Of a stretch of 64,000 bases of DNA, positions 1-16,114 are shown piece after piece. The stretch is from contig LNED01000022.1 of the NCBI GenBank assembly GCA_001464915.1, positions 186,001 to 250,000 of the forward strand, read 5' to 3'. The notes beneath the pieces were generated by a model. The model saw only the letters and a list, made by a program, of their open reading frames with translations, did not search any database and had not been told where the DNA came from. Position numbers and translations under genes: made by a program. How positions within the stretch are numbered: position 1 is the stretch's first letter; each line of letters begins with the position of its first letter. Source of the DNA: Sphingomonadales bacterium Ga0077531. GTDB taxonomy: Bacteria > Pseudomonadota > Alphaproteobacteria > Sphingomonadales > Sphingomonadaceae.

Positions 1-2
1 AG

Positions 3-167
3 CAGTACCGCGCGCAAATTTACCGCGATGGGCCGGATGCGCATTGGGACACCAACCCCTATGCCATCGTGATCGAGGAGCAGGTGGTGACCGGCGGTGA
101 TGCCTTCGCTGTGCGGCTCGCATCGTCGGGCGGGGTGGCTGTGCGGTTCATCCCGGTCAGCAAATAG
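3..167 (+). CDS. C-terminal end of a GH97-type alpha-glucosidase/galactosidase (partial)
   Basis: Only the last 54 residues are in the window, in the third frame, ending in TAG. The tail reads like the C-terminal beta-sandwich of family 97 glycoside hydrolases: an IYRDGPDA stretch followed by the WDTNPYAI motif, then a closing VAVRFIPV strand. In such enzymes the catalytic domain lies upstream, so the active site cannot be seen here. It converges with hemA and appears unrelated to the photosynthesis genes. The family assignment rests on this short motif only. Confidence 0.6.
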   Translation, partial: QYRAQIYRDGPDAHWDTNPYAIVIEEQVVTGGDAFAVRLASSGGVAVRFIPVSK

Positions 168-184
168 CGCCTAGATACGTAAAG

Positions 185-228
185 GGACGGGCATCGCCTG
201 ATACCCGCCCCCCTGCTTCTTCCCGTCC
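185..228. terminator. weak inverted repeat between converging genes
   Basis: GGACGGG at 185-191 is complementary to CCCGTCC at 222-228. It sits between the stop of the GH97-type gene and the stop of hemA, where a shared terminator would be expected. The loop is long and there is no clear T-run, so this is a weak candidate. Confidence 0.25.
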
Positions 229-257
229 AAGGGAAAAACTTGTTTCTTGCCGGTGCT

Positions 258-1478
258 TTACGCCGCCTGTTCCATCCGGGCGAGTTCACAATGCGACCAG
301 ATTTCTGAAAGCGCCTTGATCAGCCGGTCGATGTCGCCATCGGTGTGCACTGGTGAAGGCGTGACGCGCAGCCGCTCTGTGCCGACCGGAACAGTCGGGT
401 AATTGATCGGCTGCACATAGATGCCGTGATTGTCCATCAGCCAATCGCTGATCATTTTGCACTTCTTCGCATCGCCAACCATCACTGGGATGATGTGGCT
501 CGGATTGTCGAGGTGCGGAATGCCCATGATGTCGAGCGACCGGCGCACCTGCGCGACGCGCTTTTGCTGCAATTCGCGCTCGGCGCTGCTGGTTTTCAGG
601 TGGCGGATGCTGGCTGCTGCGCCTGCTGCGATGGCAGGCGGCAGGGCGGTCGAGAAGATAAACCCGCTTGCAAAGCTGCGGACGAAATCGACGAGGTTGG
701 CCGACGCGGCGATGTATCCGCCCATCACGCCGAACGCCTTGCCCAAGGTGCCTTCGATCACCGTGATCCGGTCCATCAGGCCTTCGCGCTCAGCGATCCC
801 GCCGCCGCGCGGGCCGTAGAGGCCGACGGCGTGGACTTCGTCGATATAGCTCATCGCGCCATGTTTTTCGCACACGTCGAGGATGTCGGCGATGGGGGCG
901 ATGTCGCCGTCCATCGAATAGACGCTTTCAAACGCGACCAGCTTGGGCACGTCGGGGCCATATTGCGACAGCAGCTCGTCGAGGTGCGCCACGTCATTGT
1001 GGCGGAACACCTTGTACGGCGCGCGCGAATAGCGAATGCCTTCGATCATCGAGGCGTGGTTCAGCGCGTCGGAAAACACCACGCAGCCCGGAATCCGCCC
1101 CGCCAGCGTGCCGAGACCCGCCCAGTTCGAGACATAGCCCGAGGTGAACAGCAGCGCGCTCTCCTTGTTGTGCAGGTCCGCTAGCTCTTTTTCGAGCAAT
1201 ACGTGGTGATGGTTGGTGCCCGAGATATTGCGCGTGCCGCCCGCCCCTGCGCCGCATTCGTCCAGGCATTCATGCATCGCGTCGAGCACGGCGGGGTGCT
1301 GACCCATGCCGAGATAGTCGTTCGAACACCAAACGGTAACCGCCTGCGTCTCGTCATCGACAAAGCGCGTCGCCTGCGGGAATTGGCCGCGGTGGCGCTT
1401 GATATCGGTGAACACCCGGTAGCGTCCGTCAGCGCGCACTGTGTCGAGCTCGCCGGCGAAATAGGCTTCGAAGTCCAT
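258..1478 (-). CDS. hemA: 5-aminolevulinate synthase
   Basis: Condenses glycine and succinyl-CoA to 5-aminolevulinate, the first committed step of the C4 route to tetrapyrroles in alphaproteobacteria. The product has 406 residues, the usual family length. PLP-enzyme signatures are visible: [10 protein letters not shown] for cofactor and substrate binding, [11 protein letters not shown], and the Schiff-base lysine in GTLGKAFG (about Lys247). An upstream in-frame ATG at 1499 would add seven residues, but AGAGGGA lies seven bases before the ATG at 1478, so that start was chosen. It is the last gene of the bchF-to-hemA run and would supply precursor to the bacteriochlorophyll enzymes encoded just upstream. 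Confidence 0.95.
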   Translation of the reverse strand: MDFEAYFAGELDTVRADGRYRVFTDIKRHRGQFPQATRFVDDETQAVTVWCSNDYLGMGQHPAVLDAMHECLDECGAGAGGTRNISGTNHHHVLLEKELADLHNKESALLFTSGYVSNWAGLGTLAGRIPGCVVFSDALNHASMIEGIRYSRAPYKVFRHNDVAHLDELLSQYGPDVPKLVAFESVYSMDGDIAPIADILDVCEKHGAMSYIDEVHAVGLYGPRGGGIAEREGLMDRITVIEGTLGKAFGVMGGYIAASANLVDFVRSFASGFIFSTALPPAIAAGAAASIRHLKTSSAERELQQKRVAQVRRSLDIMGIPHLDNPSHIIPVMVGDAKKCKMISDWLMDNHGIYVQPINYPTVPVGTERLRVTPSPVHTDGDIDRLIKALSEIWSHCELARMEQAA

Positions 1479-1511
1479 GGGTTTTCCCTCTGTTTCCATG
1501 ATATTATGTTC

Positions 1512-2306
1512 TCAATTCTGACTGATTGGCGCCGCAGGCTTGCGCTTGGGTAGGGCCCAGCCCCACAGCATTCCATCGCGGAATGGCAGGGCCAGAAACA
1601 GGTGTTCGAGCGCGCCGAGCAGGCACAGGGTAAACAGCAAGCTCGCCCCCACCATTTCCGCGCTGCCGACGGGCGCTGCCAGTGCGAGCGCACCAAACCA
1701 AGCGGTGACCGCGCCAATCGCGATGATCGAGGCTGCCAGCAGCACCGTCATCCGATTAGGGCCGAAATAGGTTTTAAGGTATGCCAGCTGGTCAGGCAGC
1801 ATTTCCGATGTGCTATTGGGAACGCCCACGAACAGATTGATTTTCGACGTCAATCTCAAACCGAATAGCAGCACAAACACCGTGGCACCGATCTGATTGG
1901 GCGCGTTCCACGCCAGTGAAATCAGCAACAATGCCGTCAGCGCAAGTGCGACTTCGTGATGCATCACCGTGGCGCTTGCTTGCCGGAAGCGGGCCACGCC
2001 GGTCAGGCTTTCGTCTGCCGGGCCACGCCGCGGGCCTGCCACAGCCCCCGTCAGGAAGCTGATTTCGTGCCATGCCCACACGAGCAAAGCTCCGACAAAG
2101 GCGACGTAGACCGCACCAACGGCGGCCGAGACCGAGGCAAGCAGGATCAAGACCAGGCCTAGAATGCCGCCGGCAGCCCCAATCGCAACGCTTTTGGAAA
2201 AAGTCGCGCTTTCACGGTTATCCGCCCAGGCAATCAGCCCGGTTGCGATAAACCAGATCGCCACCGTCACGAAGAACGGCACAATATGACCGCTCCAGCT
2301 TACCAC
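1512..2306 (-). CDS. puhE: putative photosynthetic complex assembly protein PuhE
   Basis: A 264-residue integral membrane protein with about seven hydrophobic segments, starting [12 protein letters not shown] and ending in a basic tail. It matches the PuhE family (a DUF3623-type protein), known in purple bacteria from its position near puhA and linked to reaction-centre/LH1 assembly and pigment levels. Its start overlaps the end of acsF by seven bases, so the two are translationally coupled. The assignment rests on size, membrane pattern and position; no catalytic motif is expected. Confidence 0.85.
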   Translation of the reverse strand: MVSWSGHIVPFFVTVAIWFIATGLIAWADNRESATFSKSVAIGAAGGILGLVLILLASVSAAVGAVYVAFVGALLVWAWHEISFLTGAVAGPRRGPADESLTGVARFRQASATVMHHEVALALTALLLISLAWNAPNQIGATVFVLLFGLRLTSKINLFVGVPNSTSEMLPDQLAYLKTYFGPNRMTVLLAASIIAIGAVTAWFGALALAAPVGSAEMVGASLLFTLCLLGALEHLFLALPFRDGMLWGWALPKRKPAAPISQN

Positions 2307-3361
2307 GCGGGCTGGAGCCGGATCGACTGCGGCAGGGCGTTGGATTTGGTCGGTTGCAGATACAGCCGCGCAAAGTTCAATGCCGCGCTGGCCATGCCAG
2401 TTGCACGCATCGCAAAGCCGGTGATCCCGCCGCGTTCCTTGCCCGCCTCAATCCGCAATGCGGCGAGGCGCAACCCTTCCATCCGAGCGCGGAAGGCCGG
2501 GCTGTCGATATCGACTTCGACCGGGAAGACCTGACGGCTGATCTGATTGCAGATGTTGAACACCTGATAATCATATTCGGTCGGGTCGATCCCCAGCGCC
2601 TTGTGGAATTCGGGCCGGTCATGATCGCGGACATACATCGTGGCATAGACCGACAGGATGAAGAACCGCACCCACAGCTTGTTCGCGCCTTCCAGCAGCT
2701 TGGGATCGGCGCGCAGCAGCATGGCAAACGCTTCGCCGTGGCGGAACTCGTCGTTGCACCATTCTTCGAACCAATCGAAGATCGGGTGGAATTTGTTCTG
2801 CGGGTTGCGAGCCAGATGGCGGTAGATCGCGATATAGCGCGCATAGCCAATCTTTTCCGACAGATAGACAGCATAGAAAATGAACTTCGGTTTGAAGAAC
2901 GTGTATTTCTTGGTCTTCGTCAGATAGCCCAGATCGACCCCGATCCCGGCATCTTTCAGGCTTTCGTTGATGAAACCGGCATGGCGGCTCTCATCGCGGG
3001 CGAGCAGCCGGAACAGCTGCTTCACATCAGGGTTTTTCGTGCGCCGGGCGATTTCGGCATAGAGCACGCAGCCGGAAAATTCGCTCGTCATTGAACTGAC
3101 GAGGAAATCGGTGAATTCCTTGCGCAGCGGCGGAGCCATCCCCTCGATCACGCCCTTGAAACTGTCATTGTGCTTGAAATGCAGCTTGTTCGGATCGCCC
3201 ACCATGTCTGCGATCAGCACGTCCCATTCCTTGCGCACCAGGCTGACATCGATCGCGTCGAGCGCCTCGAAATCGGTGGTGTAGAACCGCGGGGTCAGCA
3301 TCGTGTCCTGCGTCGCCAGCGCCATCGCTTCTTCGCTGGTCATCGGCTTGTAGGCGTTCAT
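2300..3361 (-). CDS. acsF: Mg-protoporphyrin IX monomethyl ester oxidative cyclase (aerobic, diiron)
   Basis: Forms the fifth (isocyclic) ring of chlorophyll pigments using oxygen. The 353-residue protein is a ferritin-like diiron oxidase: the metal-binding ESRHAGF motif near residue 130 and a second [13 protein letters not shown] motif near residue 200 are both intact. No oxygen-independent bchE is present in the window, which fits an obligate aerobe. The ATG overlaps the end of orf94 in an ATGA junction and the 3' end overlaps puhE, so the gene is embedded in a tightly coupled operon. Confidence 0.95.
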   Translation of the reverse strand: MNAYKPMTSEEAMALATQDTMLTPRFYTTDFEALDAIDVSLVRKEWDVLIADMVGDPNKLHFKHNDSFKGVIEGMAPPLRKEFTDFLVSSMTSEFSGCVLYAEIARRTKNPDVKQLFRLLARDESRHAGFINESLKDAGIGVDLGYLTKTKKYTFFKPKFIFYAVYLSEKIGYARYIAIYRHLARNPQNKFHPIFDWFEEWCNDEFRHGEAFAMLLRADPKLLEGANKLWVRFFILSVYATMYVRDHDRPEFHKALGIDPTEYDYQVFNICNQISRQVFPVEVDIDSPAFRARMEGLRLAALRIEAGKERGGITGFAMRATGMASAALNFARLYLQPTKSNALPQSIRLQPAW

Positions 3362-3642
3362 TTGATCCTCCCAGCATTGAAGCTGACTTCGTACAATTCG
3401 CTCAAATCGAAATAGGCGGCCAGCCGGGTCAGGGCGCGGGCAATTGGCCCGGCGCGTGTGACCGTGGCGGTGCGTTCAAACACCTGCTTGCTGCCAAAGG
3501 GTATTGAAATCGGCGCGCCGTGAACCTGCACCTTGTCGCCCGGCTCCATCGCGATGTCGGCGGGCAGCTCGACATGAGCATGGAAATGCTCGGAACTCTG
3601 TTCCACCGTGATGGTGCAGGTCGTGTCGAACGAATGCGCCAT
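3358..3642 (-). CDS. conserved small PGC protein between puhC and acsF
   Basis: A 94-residue soluble protein without signal peptide or membrane helix. It has a beta-rich N-terminal half (histidine-containing [13 protein letters not shown], then a GDKVQVHG turn) and a helical C-terminus ([19 protein letters not shown]). Its start shares a base with the puhC stop (TAATG) and its stop overlaps the acsF start, so it is made together with the reaction-centre assembly proteins and the cyclase. I recognise the position as one where AAP clusters carry a small hypothetical gene, but know no established function. A role in assembly or as an AcsF partner is only a guess from context. Confidence 0.8.
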   Translation of the reverse strand: MAHSFDTTCTITVEQSSEHFHAHVELPADIAMEPGDKVQVHGAPISIPFGSKQVFERTATVTRAGPIARALTRLAAYFDLSELYEVSFNAGRIK

Positions 3643-4124
3643 TAATTCGGGTTCCGATCGAGCAGATTGGCGAAGACCGCGTGGTTATCCGGGCCGAAAG
3701 ACGATGCCTCGATGCTGGTGCCGGTAACCGGATCACGCAATGTCAGCGCACCGGTATCCCATTCGATCAGCTCAAACGCAACGGCCGGGCCTTCGCCGCG
3801 GATGCGGCGCTGGTGGACAAGGCTGCGCACCGTGGCGCGGATGAAGCCGCCTTCGCCCGGGCCGAACCGGCCGAGCACTTCGGCGCTGGCGCCATCCTCA
3901 ACCCGCACCGTGCCATCGGCTTCATCGAAGAACCGCAGCGTGCGTTCAAACGCCGGTTTCACCCCGGCAGCAGCGCGTGCTTCGGCGGGCACTGATTGGC
4001 GTTCGACAAAGCCGAGCGTCACCGACGCGGTCAGCACCAGCGAAATCGCCACAATCCCGCCCATCAACATCAGCGGCACTTTGTGGACGGTGATTTCGTC
4101 CTGTTCGTATTCAAGCACAATCAT
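3642..4124 (-). CDS. puhC: photosynthetic complex assembly protein PuhC
   Basis: A 160-residue protein with one N-terminal membrane helix (about residues 16-38, ending SVTLGFVERQ) and a periplasmic domain, the architecture of PuhC. In Rhodobacter PuhC is needed for normal RC-LH1 levels and organisation. The domain contains a FDEADGTVRVEDG stretch and an RSLVHQRRIRGEGP basic segment. The start overlaps the puhB stop (ATGA). The gene order puhA-puhB-puhC on the same strand supports the name. Confidence 0.9.
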   Translation of the reverse strand: MIVLEYEQDEITVHKVPLMLMGGIVAISLVLTASVTLGFVERQSVPAEARAAAGVKPAFERTLRFFDEADGTVRVEDGASAEVLGRFGPGEGGFIRATVRSLVHQRRIRGEGPAVAFELIEWDTGALTLRDPVTGTSIEASSFGPDNHAVFANLLDRNPN

Positions 4125-4882
4125 GCGGGTGCTCCTTCAAAACCTTGCGCCGATGGCTGCAACACCGGAACCTTGCGGCCCTGCTGTGCGGCAGAGTGCG
4201 TACCCTGTTGGGCGCTGGCGGGAGCTGCATCCTTGATTTCGATCAAATTCTGATCGATCGCGCCATATTGTGCGCGGGCCTCGGCGATCAGCTGCGCGAG
4301 GCGGGCCGCATCGGGCACGGCGCGCAGCATCGGCTGCGGGTGGTTATAGTGCCACGGGCGCATGTGCGGCCACAGCAATACCACGCCGAGCATCCGTTCC
4401 CCGCCGAGTTCCAGCGCAATGTCACCGTGATCATTGCCGCGGGCACGGAAATGCGCGGCTGTGATCTGCTTCAGCGGCAGATTGATCCGCGTTTCGATCG
4501 CCATGCCAATGCGCATTATCAGGCGCGTGTCGGTGAGGATGTAGAGCGTGCTGCGTGTGCTCAACCAAGCGAGCAGGTAAAGGATCGCGAGCAGAGCAAC
4601 CCCCAGCACCGCCGACACTATCGCCGCATTTGTGTTGCCAGTGACCAGCGCGATCAATGCAAGCGCGGCGAAGTAAAAGCCTAGCGTGCGGGTATGGAAG
4701 GCCGTGCGGGCGAACAGACCAAGCGCCGGGCGGCCTTTCCACAGCACCTTTTCATCGGGTGCAGGGGTGCCCATCCGGTCGCCGTGGGCAGTCGGGCCAT
4801 CGGCCTCAACCAGCGCATGGTCGATCCCGGCGGACAGCGACGTTGCCGTCGCTGCCGCGCTCGATGTTGCGTTCAGATCCAT
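4121..4882 (-). CDS. puhB: photosynthetic complex assembly protein PuhB
   Basis: A 253-residue membrane protein with a cytoplasmic N-terminus, about three hydrophobic segments (residues 65-120) and a PH-like domain (YILTDTRLIMRIG, then NLPLKQI). This matches PuhB, which in Rhodobacter acts as a dimeric membrane factor in reaction-centre assembly. The C-terminal tail is alanine/glutamine-rich and probably disordered. Its first codons overlap the end of puhA by ten bases and its end overlaps puhC. Confidence 0.9.
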   Translation of the reverse strand: MDLNATSSAAATATSLSAGIDHALVEADGPTAHGDRMGTPAPDEKVLWKGRPALGLFARTAFHTRTLGFYFAALALIALVTGNTNAAIVSAVLGVALLAILYLLAWLSTRSTLYILTDTRLIMRIGMAIETRINLPLKQITAAHFRARGNDHGDIALELGGERMLGVVLLWPHMRPWHYNHPQPMLRAVPDAARLAQLIAEARAQYGAIDQNLIEIKDAAPASAQQGTHSAAQQGRKVPVLQPSAQGFEGAPA

Positions 4883-5682
4883 GCTTCCGACCTTTCAGGC
4901 GTGGCATACATGTAACCGCCGCCGAAATAGGCCTGGATGCGGTCTTCTTCGTAGCGGGTGATGATGCCGGGGGTTTCGAGTGCGGGCACATCTTCGAACT
5001 GCGCAGAGGTGATCGCATCAATCTCGACGAATTTGGGCTTGTCTTGGATGATCGGCAGCAGCGCGTCGATCAGGCTGTTGCCATGAACCACAGCGACCAT
5101 CATCGGCGCCAGCACCTTTTTGCCGGTGGTGGTTTCGACTTCGAGATAGCGAATGATGTGTTCGGCCTGATCGACCCAGATGTCGGTGACCTTGCCAACG
5201 GTCGCCTTGTCGGCGGCCACCACCGGCCAGCCGATCAGCTGCGGATCTTGCGGCGACACGATCATTTCGTGGCTATCGCCAATCGGCACGATGCGCGGGC
5301 GGCCGTCGTAGGTCAGATCGGGATATTTCGCACGGTTGGCAAAAGCTGCCGGGCCCATGCCATCCTTCATCGGATCGCCGGTTGGCACCCACGGTGCGCC
5401 GCTCGAATGGAAGGCCTGCACGCCTGCGACATTAACATCATCGCGCGCGACATCTTCGGGCACGTAAGTGCCGCGGCCGTGGGGGAGCGGAAAGCTCTTC
5501 TTGGCGCCATCGAACAAGCTGCTGCTCTCTTCGACCTTGCCAGTGACTTCATCCTCAAGCGGGTAGCCTTCGCGGCGGCTTTCCTTGTTGAGGTAGAACA
5601 CCAAAGCGATGAAGAAGCCGAAAAACAGCAGGAAGGCCAATTCGGCAACATCGAAGGTGCCGACGATATAAGCAGCGTTCAT
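4873..5682 (-). CDS. puhA: photosynthetic reaction centre H subunit
   Basis: Caps the cytoplasmic face of the L/M reaction-centre core and guides proton transfer to the secondary quinone. The product (269 residues) has the expected single N-terminal helix (FLLFFGFFIALVFYL) followed by the basic-acidic NKESRREGYPLEDE motif, then a PRC-barrel cytoplasmic domain with RIVPIGDSHEM and VGKVTDIWVDQAEH. It heads the puhABC group directly downstream of lhaA, separated by about 70 bases, so it may also have its own transcript. Confidence 0.96.
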   Translation of the reverse strand: MNAAYIVGTFDVAELAFLLFFGFFIALVFYLNKESRREGYPLEDEVTGKVEESSSLFDGAKKSFPLPHGRGTYVPEDVARDDVNVAGVQAFHSSGAPWVPTGDPMKDGMGPAAFANRAKYPDLTYDGRPRIVPIGDSHEMIVSPQDPQLIGWPVVAADKATVGKVTDIWVDQAEHIIRYLEVETTTGKKVLAPMMVAVVHGNSLIDALLPIIQDKPKFVEIDAITSAQFEDVPALETPGIITRYEEDRIQAYFGGGYMYATPERSEAWI

Positions 5683-5755
5683 TTCACATTCCTCTCATGG
5701 AACAATCCGGCTGAGGCGGAGCCGGGCAGGATCGGGTACGGGCGGTCACAGGTAA

Positions 5756-7189
5756 TCATGTCGGAAACTCCCTCAGGCCAAAGGGCTGGGGGAGTGTGTC
5801 ATCGGCGTCGGGTGCGCGGCGGCGCTGTCCGACCAACGGGCCAATCGCCGCTAAGCCAATCAGCAGCAGCGTGATTTCAAGGATATAGACGGTGCTGTAC
5901 CCGCTCGCACGGGTCGCAACAGTGGCGGCGTGGCCGCTGCCGACATAGGCAGCCACCCCATCGCGCAGCAAACCGCCGATGGCGATGCCTGCGCCAGCGC
6001 AGGTTGCCTGTACCGCGCCCCATGCGCCAAGCGCCAGGCCCGCGGTTTCAGTCTTGGCAAGGCTCATCGCCTCCATCAGCGTACCGACCGAAAACAGCCC
6101 GAGCCCCAGCCCGATCGTCAGCGCGCCGGCGTAAAGCATCAGTGGCGAACCGAACGGCCCGGCAAATAACACCAGCAGAAAGGCGTTAATGCCCACAACC
6201 AGCCCTGCGCCCGCTAACCGAAGCGGATCCCATCCGCGTGCCAGCATCCGGCCTGATGCCATGAACCCGATCAGCGAACCCAGCGCCCATGCGCCGGTCA
6301 GCCCGGTCGTGGCGCCGACCGAAAGGCCGAGGATTTCGCCCCCATAAGGCTCCAGCAACGCATCCTGCATCGCAAAGCCCGCCGCACCGATGCCGATCGC
6401 GGTCAGCAGCCGAGCGTTGCGGCCATCCTTGACGAATGCCTGCCACAGCGCGGAGAAAGTCGGGGTTTCGCGGTTCGGCGCAGTAATGGCCGGGTTGCGC
6501 GCTTCCTGCTTCCACAGGGCGGTTACATTGAGCACGATGGTCAGCACCGCCGCGCCCTGAATGACTTGTACCAGTTTGGTCGCGCTATATTCGATCAGCA
6601 GCCCGCCAATCACAAAGGCGGCGAACATCATGCCGACCAGCAGCATGACATAGAGCAGCGCGACGGCGCGTGGGCGCTTGTCTTCGGGGGCAAGATCGGT
6701 TGCCAGCGCAAGGCCGGCGGTCTGCGTCACGTGCACGCCGGTACCAGTCAGCAGGAATGCGAACGCCGCGCCGGCCAGGCCGATATTGAACGCCTCGGGC
6801 TTGCCCAGCAGCAGCAGCGCGAACGGCATGATCGCCAGCCCGCCAAACTGCATCAGCGTGCCGAACCAGATATAGGGCACCCGCCGCCATCCAAGAACCG
6901 AACGGTGGGTGTCCGACCGATGCCCGATCAGCGCACGGAACGGTGCGACCAGTAGCGGCACCGCAATCAGCAGTGCGACCAGCCAGGTCGGCGTACCCAG
7001 TTCAACCACCATCACCCGGTTCAGCGTGCCATTGAGCAGCACCATCGCCATGCCGACGCTTACCTGAAACAGCGCGAGGCGCAGCAGGCGGCCCAAAGGC
7101 AAGTCCACGCTGGCCGCATCCGCAAACGGCAGCATCTGGAAAACCAGCGCTGTCCAATGCGGCGGGGCAGGGCGGACAGGACGGTTCAT
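5756..7189 (-). CDS. lhaA: LH1 assembly protein LhaA (PucC-family MFS)
   Basis: A 477-residue, roughly 12-helix member of the BCH/PUC branch of the major facilitator superfamily. The N-terminal LPLGRLLRLALFQVSVGM and LNRVMVVELG motifs are typical. LhaA assists insertion or pigment delivery for LH1 and lies upstream of puhA in purple bacteria, as it does here. The ATG overlaps the bchM stop (ATGA). A second family member is encoded at 19618, beside bchG and bchP, which is the usual place for the bch2/pucC-type paralogue. Confidence 0.92.
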   Translation of the reverse strand: MNRPVRPAPPHWTALVFQMLPFADAASVDLPLGRLLRLALFQVSVGMAMVLLNGTLNRVMVVELGTPTWLVALLIAVPLLVAPFRALIGHRSDTHRSVLGWRRVPYIWFGTLMQFGGLAIMPFALLLLGKPEAFNIGLAGAAFAFLLTGTGVHVTQTAGLALATDLAPEDKRPRAVALLYVMLLVGMMFAAFVIGGLLIEYSATKLVQVIQGAAVLTIVLNVTALWKQEARNPAITAPNRETPTFSALWQAFVKDGRNARLLTAIGIGAAGFAMQDALLEPYGGEILGLSVGATTGLTGAWALGSLIGFMASGRMLARGWDPLRLAGAGLVVGINAFLLVLFAGPFGSPLMLYAGALTIGLGLGLFSVGTLMEAMSLAKTETAGLALGAWGAVQATCAGAGIAIGGLLRDGVAAYVGSGHAATVATRASGYSTVYILEITLLLIGLAAIGPLVGQRRRAPDADDTLPQPFGLREFPT

Positions 7190-7889
7190 CCGTGGCGCAC
7201 CAGCTCAAGTGCTTGCGAGGTGTAGAACCCGCTCGAAATGCGTTGTGTGCGCCCGATGCTCCAACCCGAAAGGCGGGCGAGCCGTTCGCGCAGATCGTCT
7301 TCGCTAACCGGCACGATCGCAGGCGAACGGTCGGATTTCGGGAAGAACTTGCCGACTTCGTGCATCGCGGTCAGCAGCTTGGTGCGCGGGGCGAAGGTGA
7401 ACAGGATGCTGCCCGTGGTGCGCTGCGCCAATTGGCTGAGCGCATCAACGAGGTCTTCGGGCTGATAATGGATCAGCGAATCCATCGCCACCACATGGGC
7501 AAAGGTGCCCAGTGAAGGGTCAAGCATGTCGCCGCTGCGCCAGTGGATGCGGCCGTGGCCGATGAACGAAGGAGTGCGATCACGTGCAACCTCGACCAGC
7601 CCGGCGGCCACATCGATCCCGGTGACTTCGGCGCCGCGGCAGGCGGCCGCCACCGCCAGCGATCCGGTGCCGCATCCGGCATCGAGCACGGTTGTGCGGC
7701 GCAGATCGGTCGGCAGCCAGCCCAGCAGGTTGGCACGCATCGCATCGCGCCCAGCGCGCACCGTGGCGCGGATGCCGCTGACTTTGGCGTCAGATGTCAG
7801 ATCGATCCACGCCTGGCGCGCAGTGCTGTCAAAATAGGTCGCCAGCGCCTCGCGCCGGTGATCATATTCGGATGGGAGCCGGGTCGCCA

Positions 7890-7890
<1 letters not shown>
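7186..7890 (-). CDS. bchM: Mg-protoporphyrin IX O-methyltransferase
   Basis: Transfers a methyl group from S-adenosylmethionine to the propionate of Mg-protoporphyrin IX, providing the AcsF substrate. The 234-residue protein has a class I methyltransferase fold: motif I is VLDAGCGTGSLAV, followed by EVTGIDVAAGLV and VAMDSLIHYQPEDLV. Its start shares one base with the bchL stop and its end overlaps lhaA. Length and position between bchL and lhaA are those of BchM in other clusters. Confidence 0.95.
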
Positions 7891-12436
<4,546 letters not shown>

Positions 12437-12447
<11 letters not shown>

Positions 12448-14008
12448 AATGCGCCTTTGCGTCATAGAGGGTTTCGAGATCGATCTGCGCGCGGCCATCG
12501 GCAGCGGCGAAAGCTTCGGTGTTGCGGCGAGCCTTACCGCGCACGAAGAACGGGATTTTCTTGAGCTCGCGCTCGGCTTCGTCGGTCCAGCCGGTTGCTG
12601 CGGCATCCGCCATCGCAGGCGAGGGAATGTCGGCGACGGGCGCCACGGGCTCTGCCTGAACCGATGCCTTGCGCGGCGAATGCGCAGCATGGTGCGATGC
12701 GCCTGCTTCGTCCGAAAATTCAAAGTCATCGCGGAACATGGTGAGCAGATGCTCTTCCAGCCCCATCACCAGCGGGTGCACCCAGGTGTCGAAGATCACG
12801 TTGGCGCCTTCAAACCCCATCTGCGGGGAATGGCGCGCGGGGAAATCCTGCACATGCACCGGGGCGGAAATCACCGCGCAGGGGATGCCAAGCCGCTTGG
12901 CAATGTGGCGTTCCATCTGCGTGCCCAGCACCAGTTCAGGCGCGGCGGCAGCGATCGCATCTTCCACTGCAAGGTGATCATCGGTGATCAGCGGCTCGAC
13001 CCCGCAACGCGCAGCTTCGGCGCGGACTTCGCGGGCGAATTCGCGGCTGTAGCAGCCCAATCCGCAGACTTCGAAGCCCAGTTCTTCGCGCGCGATCCGG
13101 GCGGCGGCGACCGCATGGGTTGCATCGCCAAAGATGAACACGCGCTTCGATGTGAGGTAGGTCGAATCGACCGACCGGCTCCACCACGGGAGCCTTGAAG
13201 AGGTGTCGCCGAGGGCAGGCGTGGGATCTGCACCTGCCAACTCGGCGACGTCGGCGATGAAGGAGCGGGTAGCTCCTACGCCGATAGGGACGGTACGCAC
13301 CGCGGGCTGATCGAAATTCTTTTCGAGCCAGCGGGACGCCTCATCTGCGATTTCGGGGTAGAGGACGATGTTGAAATCGGCCGCGCCGATCCGTTTGATG
13401 TCCTCAGGGGTTGCGCCCAGCGGGGCGACGAGATTGACCTCAACCCCCAGCTGGTCGAGAATCTTGCGAATTTCCACCAAGTCATCGCGGTGGCGGAAAC
13501 CTAAAGCCGTGGGGCCAAGGATATTGGCGCGCGCTTTGCGGCCCTCTCTGGGTTCACGCACCAATGTCTTGTCAGCCAGCTTGCGGACGATCTGGTAGAA
13601 CGTCTCGGACGCGCCCCAGTTCTCTTTCCGCTGATAGCTTGGCAGTTCGAGCGCGATGACCGGGCAGGGCAGATCCATTGCCTCGGACAGGCCAGCTGGA
13701 TCGTCCTGAATTAATTCTGCGGTGCACGAAGCGCCGACGATAATCGCCTGCGGATTGAACCGGGCAACGGCCTCACGTGCGGCATCTTGGAAAATCTGCG
13801 CGGTGTCCTTGCCCAGATCGCGCGCTTCAAACGTGGTGTATGTGACCGGCGGGCGCTTTGACCGCCGCTCGATCATCGTGAACAGCAGATCGGCGTAGGT
13901 GTCGCCCTGCGGCGCGTGCAGCACGTAATGGAGCTTCTCCATCGCGGTTGCCACGCGCATCGCGCCAACGTGGGGCGGGCCTTCGTAAGTCCAGACAGCC
14001 AGTTGCAT
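12437..14008 (-). CDS. bchB: light-independent protochlorophyllide reductase subunit B
   Basis: NifK-like catalytic subunit of dark-operative protochlorophyllide reductase. It starts [20 protein letters not shown], the characteristic BchB/ChlB N-terminus, and has the [17 protein letters not shown] segment that binds substrate and a shared cluster. The C-terminus carries the PCP-reductase domain ([21 protein letters not shown]). The 523-residue length is normal. It lies three bases downstream of bchN and overlaps bchH. Confidence 0.96.
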
Positions 14009-14011
14009 CGC

Positions 14012-15870
<1,859 letters not shown>

Positions 15871-15901
15871 TTGATGCGTTAGCCTTTTCTCTCTGACTCG
15901 A

Positions 15902-15941
15902 AGATTACGCTTTCCAACTTGAGTGTCAACTAGATTGGACG
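15902..15941 (-). promoter_or_regulatory. bchF promoter with PpsR-type operator
   Basis: On the minus strand TTGACA (complement of 15924-15929) is followed after 16 bases by TAATCT (complement of 15902-15907), a good sigma70-like pair. The plus-strand sequence 15924-15941 reads TGT-N12-ACG, a one-mismatch match to the PpsR consensus TGT-N12-ACA, and covers the -35 element. This arrangement predicts repression of the bchF-hemA operon by the PpsR encoded at 17027. Confidence 0.65.
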
Positions 15942-16114
15942 TTTAGTTTTGTTGACGGATTTGGGATCTACGGTAAGGTCATTTGCGCCACGTCAGAAAA
16001 AGGCGTAGATTTGAGTCGTTGGCTTTTCGGGATCTGAGCCAAGATCGGTTGGAGGGCGGCCGGTCACTACCTCCTGCGGAAGGTTGGTCCGCACGACCTG
16101 GGAGGGTCTGACGT

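Noticed and set aside
12448..12729. N-terminal extension of bchH into bchB
   Set aside because: The extra 94 residues are Arg/Pro-rich shadow sequence of bchB; ATG 12447 gives a normal BchH.
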